The notes under the pieces are model-generated. The model was not told the origin of the DNA. It saw only the letters and a list, made by a program, of their open reading frames with translations, and ran no database searches. A DNA stretch of 64,000 nucleotides from Emcibacter sp048269205 (GTDB lineage Bacteria; Pseudomonadota; Alphaproteobacteria; Sphingomonadales; Emcibacteraceae): the NCBI RefSeq assembly GCF_048269205.1, contig NZ_JBLXJC010000002.1:372001-436000 (forward strand), written 5' to 3'. The position numbers were made by a program, and so were the translations under genes. Below are positions 1-8,406 of this stretch, one piece after another. The stretch's first letter is position 1; each line of letters opens with the position of its first letter.

Positions 1-550
1 TTTCAAGCTCAAGGTGATCGCAGCTGCCTTCCAGGGTCACATCGCCGTTGCCATTGATCTCCACGGTCGCTTTTTTGGCGATAATCTTGTCGCCGGTCAC
101 TTCACCGGAGCCGTTCAGTTCCATATCGAGCCTGCCAACCCGCCCGGCAACTTCAATTTCGCCGGACCCGTTGATTTCCAGATCAAAGCGGTCGCCCTTC
201 AGGCCCTTGATGGTACCGTCGGCAGAGCCGTTGATTTCAAGCTGCTCCAGTACCTTCATGGAAATGGTGATTTCCGGCTTTTCACCGCTCCAGTTGCGGT
301 ATTTGCCGCGTTTATGGCTGATGGTCAGGGTATGGCCGCGCACCTGTACATCCAGGTTTTCCAGAAACTTGTCGCTGGCCTCGATCTTGACGGATTGTTT
401 CCGGCCCACCTCGACTTCGAAATCGACGCTGCTGTCAAATTCGATACGGTCGAATTCCTTCAGGTCATAGGACTTGCCGCCGGCCAGGGCCGGGCCGGAA
501 AAAACGGTGGCCAGCACCAGTGCTCCGGGAATGATCAAACTCTTTTTCAT
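1..550 (-). CDS. secreted DUF2807 (GIN-domain) protein, C-terminus outside window
   Basis: The reading frame starts at an ATG whose complement is at 548-550 and runs off the left edge, so the C-terminus is missing. The N-terminus (MKKSLIIPGALVLATVFSG then PALA) is a clear Sec signal peptide, so the product is periplasmic or surface exposed. The mature part is a succession of short beta-strand repeats of the type INGSGEIEV / LNGSGEVTG, as in DUF2807, a right-handed beta-helix 'head GIN' domain. It lies directly downstream of a paralogue on the same strand with a 48-bp gap, so the two are probably co-transcribed. The biochemical role of the family is unknown; binding to the envelope or to a surface is only a guess. 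Confidence 0.8.
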   Translation of the reverse strand, partial: MKKSLIIPGALVLATVFSGPALAGGKSYDLKEFDRIEFDSSVDFEVEVGRKQSVKIEASDKFLENLDVQVRGHTLTISHKRGKYRNWSGEKPEITISMKVLEQLEINGSADGTIKGLKGDRFDLEINGSGEIEVAGRVGRLDMELNGSGEVTGDKIIAKKATVEINGNGDVTLEGSCDHLELE

Positions 551-598
551 GCTTTTTCTCACTTCACTTGCCTACTACCCGTCAACAGTTGCTTCACC

Positions 599-1237
599 TT
601 AATGGATATCGATGCTGCTGAACAGACCATCATCGGTCTTGATCTGTTTCGGCTTGCCGTAAACATCAATATTGCCGAAACCGCTGACTTTCGCATCGAT
701 GGATTCAGAGGCAAAGACTTCCACATTTCCGGCGCCGTTGACATCCACTTCCACGTCCTTGCATTCCAGGTCTTCGGCCTCGATATTGCCGGCGCCATTC
801 AGTTCGATGACCAGTTTGTCGCACTTTCCTTCAAGTTCGATATTGCCGGCGCCATTCAGCTCGATCTCGAAATCGCCACCATCAAAGCCCTCGATTTCCG
901 CGTCCACCGCCCCGTCAACATCGAGCTTGGTGAATTTGGGCATGGTCACATCCATATGCAGGCTGTCCCCGAGTTCGATCCCGTCCTTGTCATAGTCAAT
1001 CACCAAGGCGCCATTTTCCACACGGGTTTTCAGACGGGCGACCTTTTTTGCATTTCCCGATACTTCAACGACAAACTTGTCGCCGATCTCCACATCCAGG
1101 GAGAGTCCGGTTTCAATCCTGATAACGGAAAATCCCTCCAGGTCCCGTGTCTCGGTCATGTCACTTCCGGCAAACGCCAGTCCGGCACTCATTGTCACAG
1201 ACAGGGCCGTTGCTGCAATCAGTATCCCCTTCTTCAT
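599..1237 (-). CDS. secreted DUF2807 (GIN-domain) protein
   Basis: This is a 212-residue product when started at MKKGILIAATALS. The frame is open 15 codons further upstream, but that part is basic and would bury the signal peptide. A Sec signal peptide ends around AGLAFAG. The mature protein consists of repeated strands built on GAGNIE/GAGNVE turns, typical of the DUF2807 beta-helix. It is a paralogue of the adjacent truncated gene and would be the first gene of a two-gene operon; a plausible sigma70 promoter lies at 1312-1341. Function is unknown. The family assignment rests on the repeat pattern and the export signal. Confidence 0.8.
   Translation of the reverse strand: MKKGILIAATALSVTMSAGLAFAGSDMTETRDLEGFSVIRIETGLSLDVEIGDKFVVEVSGNAKKVARLKTRVENGALVIDYDKDGIELGDSLHMDVTMPKFTKLDVDGAVDAEIEGFDGGDFEIELNGAGNIELEGKCDKLVIELNGAGNIEAEDLECKDVEVDVNGAGNVEVFASESIDAKVSGFGNIDVYGKPKQIKTDDGLFSSIDIH
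781..859. repeat. 22-nt direct repeat within DUF2807 gene
   Basis: An identical 22-nt stretch occurs at 781-802 and at 838-859, 57 bp (19 codons) apart and in frame. Each copy encodes one LNGAGNIE turn of the beta-helix. It reflects internal duplication of helix rungs rather than a mobile element. Confidence 0.75.
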
Positions 1238-1311
1238 GTCGTTTCCTTCCTTTTTTCTCTTTCTTGTCGCGACATTCATCATTATCGCAGGTTTCGTTAA
1301 TTTATGAACTT

Positions 1312-1341
1312 AGTATAAGAGAATGCCCCCGCCAATCACAA
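1312..1341 (-). promoter_or_regulatory. putative sigma70 promoter of the DUF2807 pair
   Basis: On the minus strand a TTGTGA hexamer (1336-1341) and a TATACT hexamer (1312-1317) are separated by 18 bp, about 75 bp upstream of the chosen start at 1237. No operator was recognised. Confidence 0.45.
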
Positions 1342-1470
1342 GTGGGGCGGCGGCCTCTTGTCGCAGATATGCATGAGCTGGTCGCATTTATCCCTCAAAA
1401 CCGCGCTTTCCGGGTTGTTTTCCGGGCCGCATACGGCCATAAAGACGGTATGTAAAAAGGATAATTGCCC

Positions 1471-2391
1471 GTGAATGCCTCCCCTTCCACCTGGAAAATG
1501 AAAACAGAACTGCCTCTCGAGATCATCCCTGCTTTCGAGGAAATGCTCTATGCCATCTCCGGTGATCCGATACCGACCACCTCCTCCTTTGAAACAGCAG
1601 AGCGCCCGCACATCTGGTCCCTGGAGGCCTATTATGTGGAGCGTCCGGAGGAAGGCCCGATCCGTCAGGCTCTGGAGTTTGTCTGCAGCCAGAACGGCCT
1701 GGACATGCCCGATTTTGTCATCGAGGAAGTGGAACAGCGGGACTGGGTGGCGGAATCCCAGAAAATTCTGAAACCTGTGGATACGGGCAAATTCTTTATC
1801 TATGGCAGTCATGATGCGGACAAGGTCCCCGCTGACCGGATCGCCCTGCTGATCGAGGCCGGACAGGCCTTCGGCACCGGCCAGCATGGCACCACATACG
1901 GCTGCCTCCGGGCCATCGAGGATATCGCAGCCAAAGGCCAGCCGGAAAATATCCTGGATCTGGGCACCGGCTCCGGCGTGCTTGCCCTGGCCATGGCAAA
2001 ACTCTGGGACAGTCCCGTCACTGCCAGTGATATCGATCCCATTGCCACCGACACCACCATTGAAAATGCCCGGGTTAACGACGTGACACTGGCGGCCTCG
2101 GCAGAAGACAAATCAGGCGTCTTTGCCCTGACTGCCGACGGGTTTGCCGACCCCCTGCTCGCCGGGCGCGGCCCCTTTGACCTGATTGTCGCCAACATCC
2201 TTGCCGGACCGTTGATCGACCTGGCCCAGGACATGGCCCGGAACCTGACAGACAACGGACGGCTCATCCTGTCGGGACTGCTGGACGAGCAGCAGGACAG
2301 GGTCCTTGAGGCCTACGCGGCACAGGGTTTTATACTGGATCAGGAATATGCCCTTAATGAATGGCGGGCGCTTACGCTGAAAAGGGCCTGA
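1471..2391 (+). CDS. prmA: ribosomal protein L11 methyltransferase
   Basis: This is an SAM-dependent methyltransferase that trimethylates ribosomal protein L11 in the cytoplasm. The SAM-binding motif I (ILDLGTGSGVLALA) and the downstream acidic loop (ASDIDP) are present, followed by the PrmA signature ANILAGPL, which is equivalent to the N-I/P-L catalytic loop. The preceding GTGQHGTT segment is also characteristic of the family. Length is about 306 residues, normal for alphaproteobacterial PrmA. The GTG at 1471 is chosen because AGGA at 1458-1461 is 9 nt upstream. A TTG at 1465 and an ATG at 1498 are alternatives. It stands alone on the plus strand. Confidence 0.92.
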   Translation: MNASPSTWKMKTELPLEIIPAFEEMLYAISGDPIPTTSSFETAERPHIWSLEAYYVERPEEGPIRQALEFVCSQNGLDMPDFVIEEVEQRDWVAESQKILKPVDTGKFFIYGSHDADKVPADRIALLIEAGQAFGTGQHGTTYGCLRAIEDIAAKGQPENILDLGTGSGVLALAMAKLWDSPVTASDIDPIATDTTIENARVNDVTLAASAEDKSGVFALTADGFADPLLAGRGPFDLIVANILAGPLIDLAQDMARNLTDNGRLILSGLLDEQQDRVLEAYAAQGFILDQEYALNEWRALTLKRA

Positions 2392-2424
2392 AGCGGGACC
2401 GGACCCGGGATAAAAACTCAGGGC

Positions 2425-2451
2425 AATAAAAAAGCCGGCTCAGGCCGGCTC
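2425..2451 (-). terminator. Rho-independent terminator (minus-strand reading)
   Basis: A 7-bp stem (2433-2439 with 2444-2450) and a TCAG loop are followed on the minus strand by a run of T. It sits about 30 bp beyond the stop codon of the gene at 2483-2734 and probably ends that transcript. As a perfect hairpin it could also help end prmA. Confidence 0.75.
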
Positions 2452-2482
2452 CTTCATCCGATATGCAAGGCTACTGACTGGC

Positions 2483-2734
2483 TCAGGACGCCACATTCAC
2501 AACAGCGATGTTGTCGTTGGCCGGCTCCTGGACAGGCACATAGCCTTTTTCCTGAAGCAGATCCATAAAGTCGTAGTCGGCCATAATCACGGAATGATTA
2601 ATCTTACCGGTCAGCCTGGACATAAAAGCAGCCACTTTGTCGGCCAGCTTTTCGCCACCAAGATCTGTCACAGGTACAAGCGCTTTGTCCTTCAACAGAT
2701 CCATGAAATCATATCCGTCGATATATTTTGTCAT
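2483..2734 (-). CDS. small protein with a duplicated YDFMDLL..K..VPV motif
   Basis: This 83-residue protein has no family that I recognise. Residues 8-22 (YDFMDLLKDKALVPV) and 54-68 (YDFMDLLQEKGYVPV) are near copies, separated by a linker with an amphipathic helix (residues 27-41). There is no signal peptide or membrane segment, so it should be cytosolic. It has its own terminator downstream (2425-2451) and a 180-bp upstream spacer before ligA, so it is probably a single-gene unit. An ATG start with a purine-rich leader supports it being real. Function unknown; the repeated motif could be a short binding module. Confidence 0.7.
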   Translation of the reverse strand: MTKYIDGYDFMDLLKDKALVPVTDLGGEKLADKVAAFMSRLTGKINHSVIMADYDFMDLLQEKGYVPVQEPANDNIAVVNVAS

Positions 2735-2914
2735 TGATCTATCCTTAAAATCTGTTGAATTATCCGGTGGTTATCCGCCGGTGACCCTTAGATAAAGTTT
2801 TAATCAAATTTTTGTAGATCATAAAATTGCGCGGCAGGCATGCGTTATTCGCATACCTCATCAACAAGGGTTTAACTTCATGCATAGCTATGAGATATAA
2901 TAATCGCACTTCGG

Positions 2915-5014
2915 TTAATTTTGAGCGATCAAGTCCAGCCATTCATCTTCGGTCAGGGTCTGAATGCCCAGTTCTGTGGCCTTTTTCAATTTGGAGCCGG
3001 CACCGGGACCGGCCACCACAATATCGGTTTTGGCAGAAACAGAACCGGAAACCTTGGCCCCGAGGTTCTCCGCCGATGCCTTGGCTTCCTGACGCGACAT
3101 CTTTTCCAGCTTGCCGGTAAAGACAATGGTTTTGCCCGCTACAAGCGAGCCTTCGGTTTTTGGCGCCTCAAACTCCTCGACCGTCACCTGTCTGCGAAGA
3201 TTATCAACCACATCCCGGTTATGGGGCTCCGCGAAGAACTCCACAATGGCGTCCGCCACCTTGGGGCCGATACCGTCAATGTTCAGAAGCTCTTGATAGG
3301 CATCGCTTTCCCTGTCCCGGGCGGCCTCCATCTGTGTGGCGAGATTATCCATTGTCAGATAGTTCAAACACAGCAGACGGGCATTCTGCTGGCCGATATG
3401 ACGAATACCAAGAGCATAAAGAAAACGATCCATACCGATTTTCCGGCGATCATCAATGGCCTGCCAGAGGTTTTTGACCGACAGCTCGCCCCAGCCTTCA
3501 AAATTTTTCAGCCGCTGCAGGTTATCTTCGGCCTCGTCCCGTTCCTGCAGGGTGAAAATGTCGGCCGGGCTCTGGATCATTTCCCGATTGAAAAAGAATT
3601 CAATCTGCTTGGCGCCCAGTCCGTCAATATCAAAAGCATTGCGGGAGACGAAATGCCGCAATCGTTCCACCCGTTGCGCGGGACAGATCAGTCCGCCGGA
3701 ACAACGCCAGACCACTTCCTCGTCCTCACGTTCCAGATGACTGCCGCAGCTTGGGCAGGTTTTGGGAAATTCAATATCCCGGCCCCCATCGGCGGCTTCC
3801 TGTACCCGCACCACCTGGGGGATCACATCGCCGGCCCGCTGGATCACCACCATGTCGCCAATCCGCACGCCCAGTCTCTCAATTTCATCCGCATTATGCA
3901 GGGTGGCATTGGAGACCACCACACCACCCACGGTCACCGGTTCAAGCCGGGCCACAGGGGTTACCGCCCCGGTCCGGCCCACCTGGAACTCCACATCCTT
4001 CAGAATGGTAATCGCCTGTTCTGCCGGGAATTTGTGAGCGATGGCCCAGCGCGGCGCGCGGCTGACTATACCGAGCCTGTCCTGAAGGTCGAGCCGGTCC
4101 ACCTTGTAGACCACGCCGTCAATGTCATAGTCCAGCTCCGCCCGCTGCCGGGCGATCTCCTGGTAATGCTCTATAGCCTCTTCCGCGGTCTTGCAGACAC
4201 GCGTCAGGCTATTAATCGCGAAACCCCAATTTCCGAGATTTTCCAACGCACCATGCTGGGTCGCCGCCAGCGGTGTGGACACTTCCCCCCAGCCATAGGC
4301 GAAAAACCGCAAGGGACGTTCCGCGGTAATATTGCTATCCAGCTGACGCAGGGAACCGGCGGCCGCATTCCGGGGATTGGCAAAAATCTTCTTGCCCGCG
4401 GCCGTCTGTTTCTCGTTCAGGGCAAAGAAATCCGCCTTTCCCATATAGACCTCACCGCGCACTTCGAGCACGTCGGGCCAGTCCTTACCCTGCAAAACTT
4501 TGGGAACATCACCCAGCGTCTTGAGGTTTTCGGTGATATTCTCCCCGACCCGGCCGTCGCCGCGGGTCACCCCCTGGACAAACTTCCCTTTTTCATAGCG
4601 CAGGGAGGCAGACAGGCCGTCAATCTTGGGTTCCGCCGTCAGGGCAATTTCGTCACTGCCCGCAAGGTTGAGAAAGCGGCGGCAGCGGTCTACGAAATCG
4701 ATGACGTCCTGATCATCAAAGGCATTGTCCAGGGACAGCATGGGTTTGGCATGCTCCACCTTGGCAAAACCGCCGGCCGGGGCAGCCCCCACACGCCCGG
4801 ACGGGCTGTCTTCCCGGACCAGATTGGGAAAAAGCTTCTCAATTTCTTCATTCCTGAGACGCAGCGCATCATAATCCGCATCGGAAATGACCGGCGCATC
4901 CTGCTGGTGATAAAGCGCGTCATGGCGGGAAATTTCCCCGGCGAGCCTTTCCAGTTCGTCACGGGCCTGGTCTTCTGTCAGTTTATCAGGGGCAATAAGG
5001 TTCAGATCAGACAT
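2915..5014 (-). CDS. ligA: NAD-dependent DNA ligase LigA
   Basis: LigA seals 5'-phosphate/3'-hydroxyl nicks using NAD+ during replication and repair. The 699-residue protein has the expected domain order: an N-terminal Ia domain with conserved Tyr/His and Asp residues (ISDADYDALR, about 43-52), the adenylation motif KIDG with the AMP-accepting lysine at K130, an OB fold, a four-cysteine zinc finger (CPSCG...C...C) near 415-440, helix-hairpin-helix repeats around 510-600, and a C-terminal BRCT domain from about 620. It starts 3 bp after recN ends, so the two genes are co-transcribed behind bamD. No key residue is missing. Confidence 0.97.
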   Translation of the reverse strand: MSDLNLIAPDKLTEDQARDELERLAGEISRHDALYHQQDAPVISDADYDALRLRNEEIEKLFPNLVREDSPSGRVGAAPAGGFAKVEHAKPMLSLDNAFDDQDVIDFVDRCRRFLNLAGSDEIALTAEPKIDGLSASLRYEKGKFVQGVTRGDGRVGENITENLKTLGDVPKVLQGKDWPDVLEVRGEVYMGKADFFALNEKQTAAGKKIFANPRNAAAGSLRQLDSNITAERPLRFFAYGWGEVSTPLAATQHGALENLGNWGFAINSLTRVCKTAEEAIEHYQEIARQRAELDYDIDGVVYKVDRLDLQDRLGIVSRAPRWAIAHKFPAEQAITILKDVEFQVGRTGAVTPVARLEPVTVGGVVVSNATLHNADEIERLGVRIGDMVVIQRAGDVIPQVVRVQEAADGGRDIEFPKTCPSCGSHLEREDEEVVWRCSGGLICPAQRVERLRHFVSRNAFDIDGLGAKQIEFFFNREMIQSPADIFTLQERDEAEDNLQRLKNFEGWGELSVKNLWQAIDDRRKIGMDRFLYALGIRHIGQQNARLLCLNYLTMDNLATQMEAARDRESDAYQELLNIDGIGPKVADAIVEFFAEPHNRDVVDNLRRQVTVEEFEAPKTEGSLVAGKTIVFTGKLEKMSRQEAKASAENLGAKVSGSVSAKTDIVVAGPGAGSKLKKATELGIQTLTEDEWLDLIAQN

Positions 5015-5017
5015 ATT

Positions 5018-6685
5018 TTATCCCTGCATCAGGCTTTCGGCCGCCGCACGCGCTTCATCTGTGACCGTCGCCCCGGCCAGCATGCGGGCAATTTCTTCAC
5101 GCCGCGCCGACTGATCCAGGGCTGTAATGGTGGTGTTCATCCGGTCATTTTCATCAGTTTGCGACTTGCGGATCAGCCAGTGGCTATTGCCCCGGGCCGC
5201 CACCTGCGGTGAATGGGTGATCACCATGATCTGGGCATGTTCGGACAGACGTTTCAGCCGTTCCCCGACCGCATCGGCCACCGCACCGCCGACACCACGG
5301 TCAATTTCATCAAAAATCAGGGTCGGAACGGTATTTTCCGCAGCCAACACCACCTTGAGGGCAAGGATAAAGCGGCTCAATTCCCCGCCTGACGCAATCT
5401 TGATCAGACCTGCAAAAGGGGCGCCCGGGTTGGTGCTGATTTCAAATTCTACTTTCTCGCCGCCGGACATCCCCCAATCCTCTTTTGGCAGAGGTGTCAG
5501 CGTTGTACGGAATTTGGCCTTTTCCAGTTTCAGGGGTGGCAGTTCTGCATTGACCAGTTCATCCAGTTTTGCAGCCGCCTTGAGCCTTGCCGTGCTGAGC
5601 GCCTCTACCGCCTGATGGAACGCCTCTTCCGCCTGCCTGACTTCACCGGTCAGGCGACGGACTTCCTCATCCCCGAATTCCAGGGCGCGCAGCCGTTCCG
5701 CGAACTCCTCTTTCAGCGCCGCCAATTGATCAACCTGACAGTTATGTTTTCGCGCCGCCGCCCTGAGGGCAAACAGTCTCTCCTCGCTATGCTCCAGATC
5801 CTGCGGATCAAATTCCAGATCACGCAATGTCTGTTCCAGCCCGGAGATGGCTTCAGCCGTTTCAATGGCGGCCCGGTCCAGAGACTGCACAACAGATTCT
5901 AGTAATCCGTCATTTTCCGCCATCCGTTCCAGACGCCGAAGCGCCCCACGCAGGGAGGCATCTGCCCCCTTGTCATTCAACAGATCGGACAATACCTCGT
6001 TCAGGCCGTCGGAAAGCTTCTCCCCCTTCATCATGTGGGCGCGCTGCTCCGACAATTCCTCTTCTTCCCCTTGCCGGGGTTCCAGAGTTTCCAGTTCTTC
6101 AAGATTATAGCGGATATATTCCTCGTCCCGGCGGGCGTCGGATAATTTGTCCTCTTCGGCCTGCAGGTCGGCTTTCAGCCGGACCAGCCGCCCATAGCTG
6201 TCTGCGACAGCCCGCAGTTCCTTGCCGTAGCGGCCATATTCATCAAGCATGGCCCTGTGCCCGGCCGGATTGAGAAGCCCCCGTTCGTCATGCTGGCCGT
6301 GGATTTCCACCAGCATCTCGCCAAGCTGGCGCAGAAGACCGATACTGACAGGCTGATCGTTGACAAATGCCCTGCTGCGGCCCTCGCTGGAAAGTGTCCG
6401 TTTCAGGATCAGTTCACCGGGTTCATAGTCCAGCCCCTGTTCGTCAAGGATGGACCAGAGGGAAAGATCGGTAGAGAGGGAAAATTCGGCAATTACAGTG
6501 CCCTGCTCCGCGCCGTGGCGCACAAGTTCACGTTCGCCGCGCTGGCCAGTAGCAAGTCCCAGGCTGTCCAGAAGAATGGATTTACCGGCCCCTGTTTCTC
6601 CGCTGAGGACGGACAAACCGTCCGGCACGGGGATTTGCAACCGGTCGATAAGAACAATATCCCTGATGGTAAGACCGATCAGCAT
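5018..6685 (-). CDS. recN: DNA repair ATPase RecN
   Basis: RecN is an SMC-like ATPase acting in recombinational repair of double-strand breaks. The 555-residue protein has the Walker A motif GETGAGKS at residues 29-36, a coiled-coil middle section rich in E, R and L, the ABC signature SGGELSRF, and Walker B TLIFDEIDRGVGG. Length is standard. It lies between bamD (17 bp upstream) and ligA (3 bp downstream), an order common in alphaproteobacteria. Antisense open frames over this gene are shadows. Confidence 0.96.
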   Translation of the reverse strand: MLIGLTIRDIVLIDRLQIPVPDGLSVLSGETGAGKSILLDSLGLATGQRGERELVRHGAEQGTVIAEFSLSTDLSLWSILDEQGLDYEPGELILKRTLSSEGRSRAFVNDQPVSIGLLRQLGEMLVEIHGQHDERGLLNPAGHRAMLDEYGRYGKELRAVADSYGRLVRLKADLQAEEDKLSDARRDEEYIRYNLEELETLEPRQGEEEELSEQRAHMMKGEKLSDGLNEVLSDLLNDKGADASLRGALRRLERMAENDGLLESVVQSLDRAAIETAEAISGLEQTLRDLEFDPQDLEHSEERLFALRAAARKHNCQVDQLAALKEEFAERLRALEFGDEEVRRLTGEVRQAEEAFHQAVEALSTARLKAAAKLDELVNAELPPLKLEKAKFRTTLTPLPKEDWGMSGGEKVEFEISTNPGAPFAGLIKIASGGELSRFILALKVVLAAENTVPTLIFDEIDRGVGGAVADAVGERLKRLSEHAQIMVITHSPQVAARGNSHWLIRKSQTDENDRMNTTITALDQSARREEIARMLAGATVTDEARAAAESLMQG

Positions 6686-6702
6686 CCGGACGCGAGAGCC
6701 TC

Positions 6703-7488
6703 CTAGTTGGAATATTTCTGCATCAACTTGTAACTATATTCGTACCATTTGCTGTCCGGGAAGTTGTGCCCCAGCACACTGGCAGTTTTAACCGCTTCGG
6801 GATAAATCCCGAGGGTCATATAGAGCTCGGTCAGACGATGCAGGGCTTCCGCCACATGACTGGTGGTCTCATAGTCTTCCACCACGGTGCGGAACCGTTT
6901 AATCGCGGACATATATTCACCGTTCTTCTGGTAGAAACGACCGATTTCCATTTCCTTGCCGGCCAGGTGATCCTTGGTCAGGTCGATTTTAAGACGCGCA
7001 TCCTTGGCATATTCGGACAGCGGAAACCGCCGCACAACCTCGGTAAATGCACTCAGCGCCTGTTCGGTAATTTTCTGATCCCGGCGCACGTCGGCAATCT
7101 GCTCGTAATAGCAAAGCCCGGTCAGGTAATAGGCATAGGCCGCATCCTTGTTACCGGGATGCAGGGAAATAAAACGACCGGCTGTAAGGATCGCCTCCTG
7201 GTACTTGTTGGCCATATAATAGGAATAGGCGGACATAAGCTGAGCCCGGCGCGCCCAGACAGAATAGGGGTGCTGTCGCTCCACCTCGTCAAAGGCCACT
7301 GCGGCATAGCGGTACTGCCCCTTGTTAATATAGCCCAGGGCCCAGTCATAGATTTCCTCGACGGACCTGTCCTCGTATTTCAGGGTATCCCGGCCACTGC
7401 AGCCAGCCAGAAGGACCAGTGCAGCGATCATCAGAACGGCATTCTTCGTGAGTGTGGAAAGGGAAGGTTTCCCGATTTGAAAATTCAT
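6703..7488 (-). CDS. bamD: outer-membrane assembly lipoprotein BamD (ComL)
   Basis: BamD is an essential lipoprotein of the BAM complex, which inserts beta-barrel proteins into the outer membrane. The 261-residue sequence has a signal peptide with lipobox LLAGC, followed by five tetratricopeptide-like repeats, including the diagnostic AAVAFDEVERQHPYSVWA and FPLSEYAKDA segments. It heads the bamD-recN-ligA operon. In several alphaproteobacteria this block follows ftsZ-lpxC, but here ftsZ is 13.6 kb away and lpxC is not in the window. Confidence 0.95.
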   Translation of the reverse strand: MNFQIGKPSLSTLTKNAVLMIAALVLLAGCSGRDTLKYEDRSVEEIYDWALGYINKGQYRYAAVAFDEVERQHPYSVWARRAQLMSAYSYYMANKYQEAILTAGRFISLHPGNKDAAYAYYLTGLCYYEQIADVRRDQKITEQALSAFTEVVRRFPLSEYAKDARLKIDLTKDHLAGKEMEIGRFYQKNGEYMSAIKRFRTVVEDYETTSHVAEALHRLTELYMTLGIYPEAVKTASVLGHNFPDSKWYEYSYKLMQKYSN

Positions 7489-7608
7489 ACTCTACCTGTT
7501 TTTATCGTGCCCGGGAGACACCTCCCGTGGGCAGTTTTTCCAGCCTTGTCAATCCCCGTTACCGGACGCTGGCCCGAATCTGGCAGGACTATAACACGCC
7601 AAATAAGA

Positions 7609-7646
7609 AAAGAGCCAACCCCTTTTTACATTCGGGTCGGCTCTTT
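7609..7646 (-). terminator. Rho-independent terminator downstream of PAS gene
   Basis: 13-nt arms (7609-7621 and 7634-7646) enclose a 12-nt loop. The single mismatch becomes a G-U wobble on minus-strand RNA, where a T-rich tract follows. It lies about 30 bp after the stop of the PAS gene at 7675. Confidence 0.75.
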
Positions 7647-7674
7647 ATCAACAAAAACAAATCGGTCAGAATTC

Positions 7675-8208
7675 TCAATCGCCGGAGAGGGAGAAAATGA
7701 ACTCGCTGTATGACATTCCCTGGTCCAACAGCAACTGTTCGAGCTGCAGATATGCCTTATCCAAACCGTCTTTTGGATTGGCGGCCTCCTGCTCGGTCCG
7801 GCGCAGGCTGGCATATAACTCCTCGACCTTGGGCAATACTTCACGCTTGGGAGAACGGCGGCTGGAATGATAGCCGCATGTATTGCCGTTCACATCCAGG
7901 GAAGGTGTGACATAGGCAAGGACCCAGTAATAACCGGTGTCCCGGCAGCTGTTTTTCACATAGGCGAAGATTTCCTCGCCACGTCCCAGCGTGTCCCACA
8001 TGAATTTGAAAACGCACCGCGGCATATCCGGGTGGCGAATGATATTATGGGGTTTACCAATCAGTTCATTGACTTCATAACCGCTGACGTCACAAAAAAC
8101 GTCATTGGCGTAGGTAATTTTCCCCTTCAGATCGGTCTTGCTGACGATAATGTCCTCTTCCGAGAAAAAGACTTCCTGATCCTGGACTTCCGCGGTCCTT
8201 GTCGACAT
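7675..8208 (-). CDS. stand-alone PAS-domain sensor protein (Aer-like PAS)
   Basis: The 177-residue cytosolic protein has a single PAS fold at residues 15-120 and no recognised output domain. The sequence GKPHNIIRHPDMP followed by a YVKN...YYWVLAYVTP block matches the PAS domain of aerotaxis receptors of the Aer type, which may bind FAD. The C-terminal 50 residues form a helical tail (LPKVEELYASLRRTEQE). It would need a partner to signal. It is divergent from the fatty-acid transporter gene and has its own terminator. A redox or energy-sensing role is inferred from family resemblance only. Confidence 0.8.
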   Translation of the reverse strand: MSTRTAEVQDQEVFFSEEDIIVSKTDLKGKITYANDVFCDVSGYEVNELIGKPHNIIRHPDMPRCVFKFMWDTLGRGEEIFAYVKNSCRDTGYYWVLAYVTPSLDVNGNTCGYHSSRRSPKREVLPKVEELYASLRRTEQEAANPKDGLDKAYLQLEQLLLDQGMSYSEFIFSLSGD

Positions 8209-8273
8209 CCTTGTTCCCCTCCTTATTTGCTTCTGGATGGAGCTATCAGGCTGAGCCTGAATAGAATTCAGTA

Positions 8274-8286
8274 TCGTTTCAAACGA
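8274..8286. promoter_or_regulatory. 13-bp palindrome in divergent PAS/atoE intergenic region
   Basis: TCGTTT and AAACGA flank a single C, giving a near-perfect palindrome in the 198-bp space between the two divergent genes. It looks like a regulator half-site pair; no regulator gene is adjacent. A second hairpin-like repeat (ATCAGGCTGAGCCTGAAT) lies about 20 bp to its left. Confidence 0.35.
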
Positions 8287-8406
8287 ACCCTACTGCCAAA
8301 AATTGAAGAAAAAGTGAATTTTTCCCGGTTTGTCCTTTTGGCTTGAATCTGTTGCCCCATGCTTCACAATAAAACAAAAACAGAGGGCATAAAAACGGAG
8401 GACTTC

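Noticed and set aside
14..1300. 428-residue plus-strand open frame across both DUF2807 genes
   Set aside because: It is antisense to two secreted proteins with clear signal peptides and has no family features of its own.
1336..1887. 183-residue minus-strand open frame
   Set aside because: Overlaps the N-terminal half of prmA antisense and has no ribosome site or recognisable domain.
2735..2914. Possible gene between the duplicated-motif protein and ligA
   Set aside because: A 60-codon minus-strand frame extends into ligA, has poor composition and no ribosome site.
2921..5212. 763-residue plus-strand open frame over ligA
   Set aside because: Antisense shadow of ligA produced by codon bias; ligA motifs are complete on the other strand.
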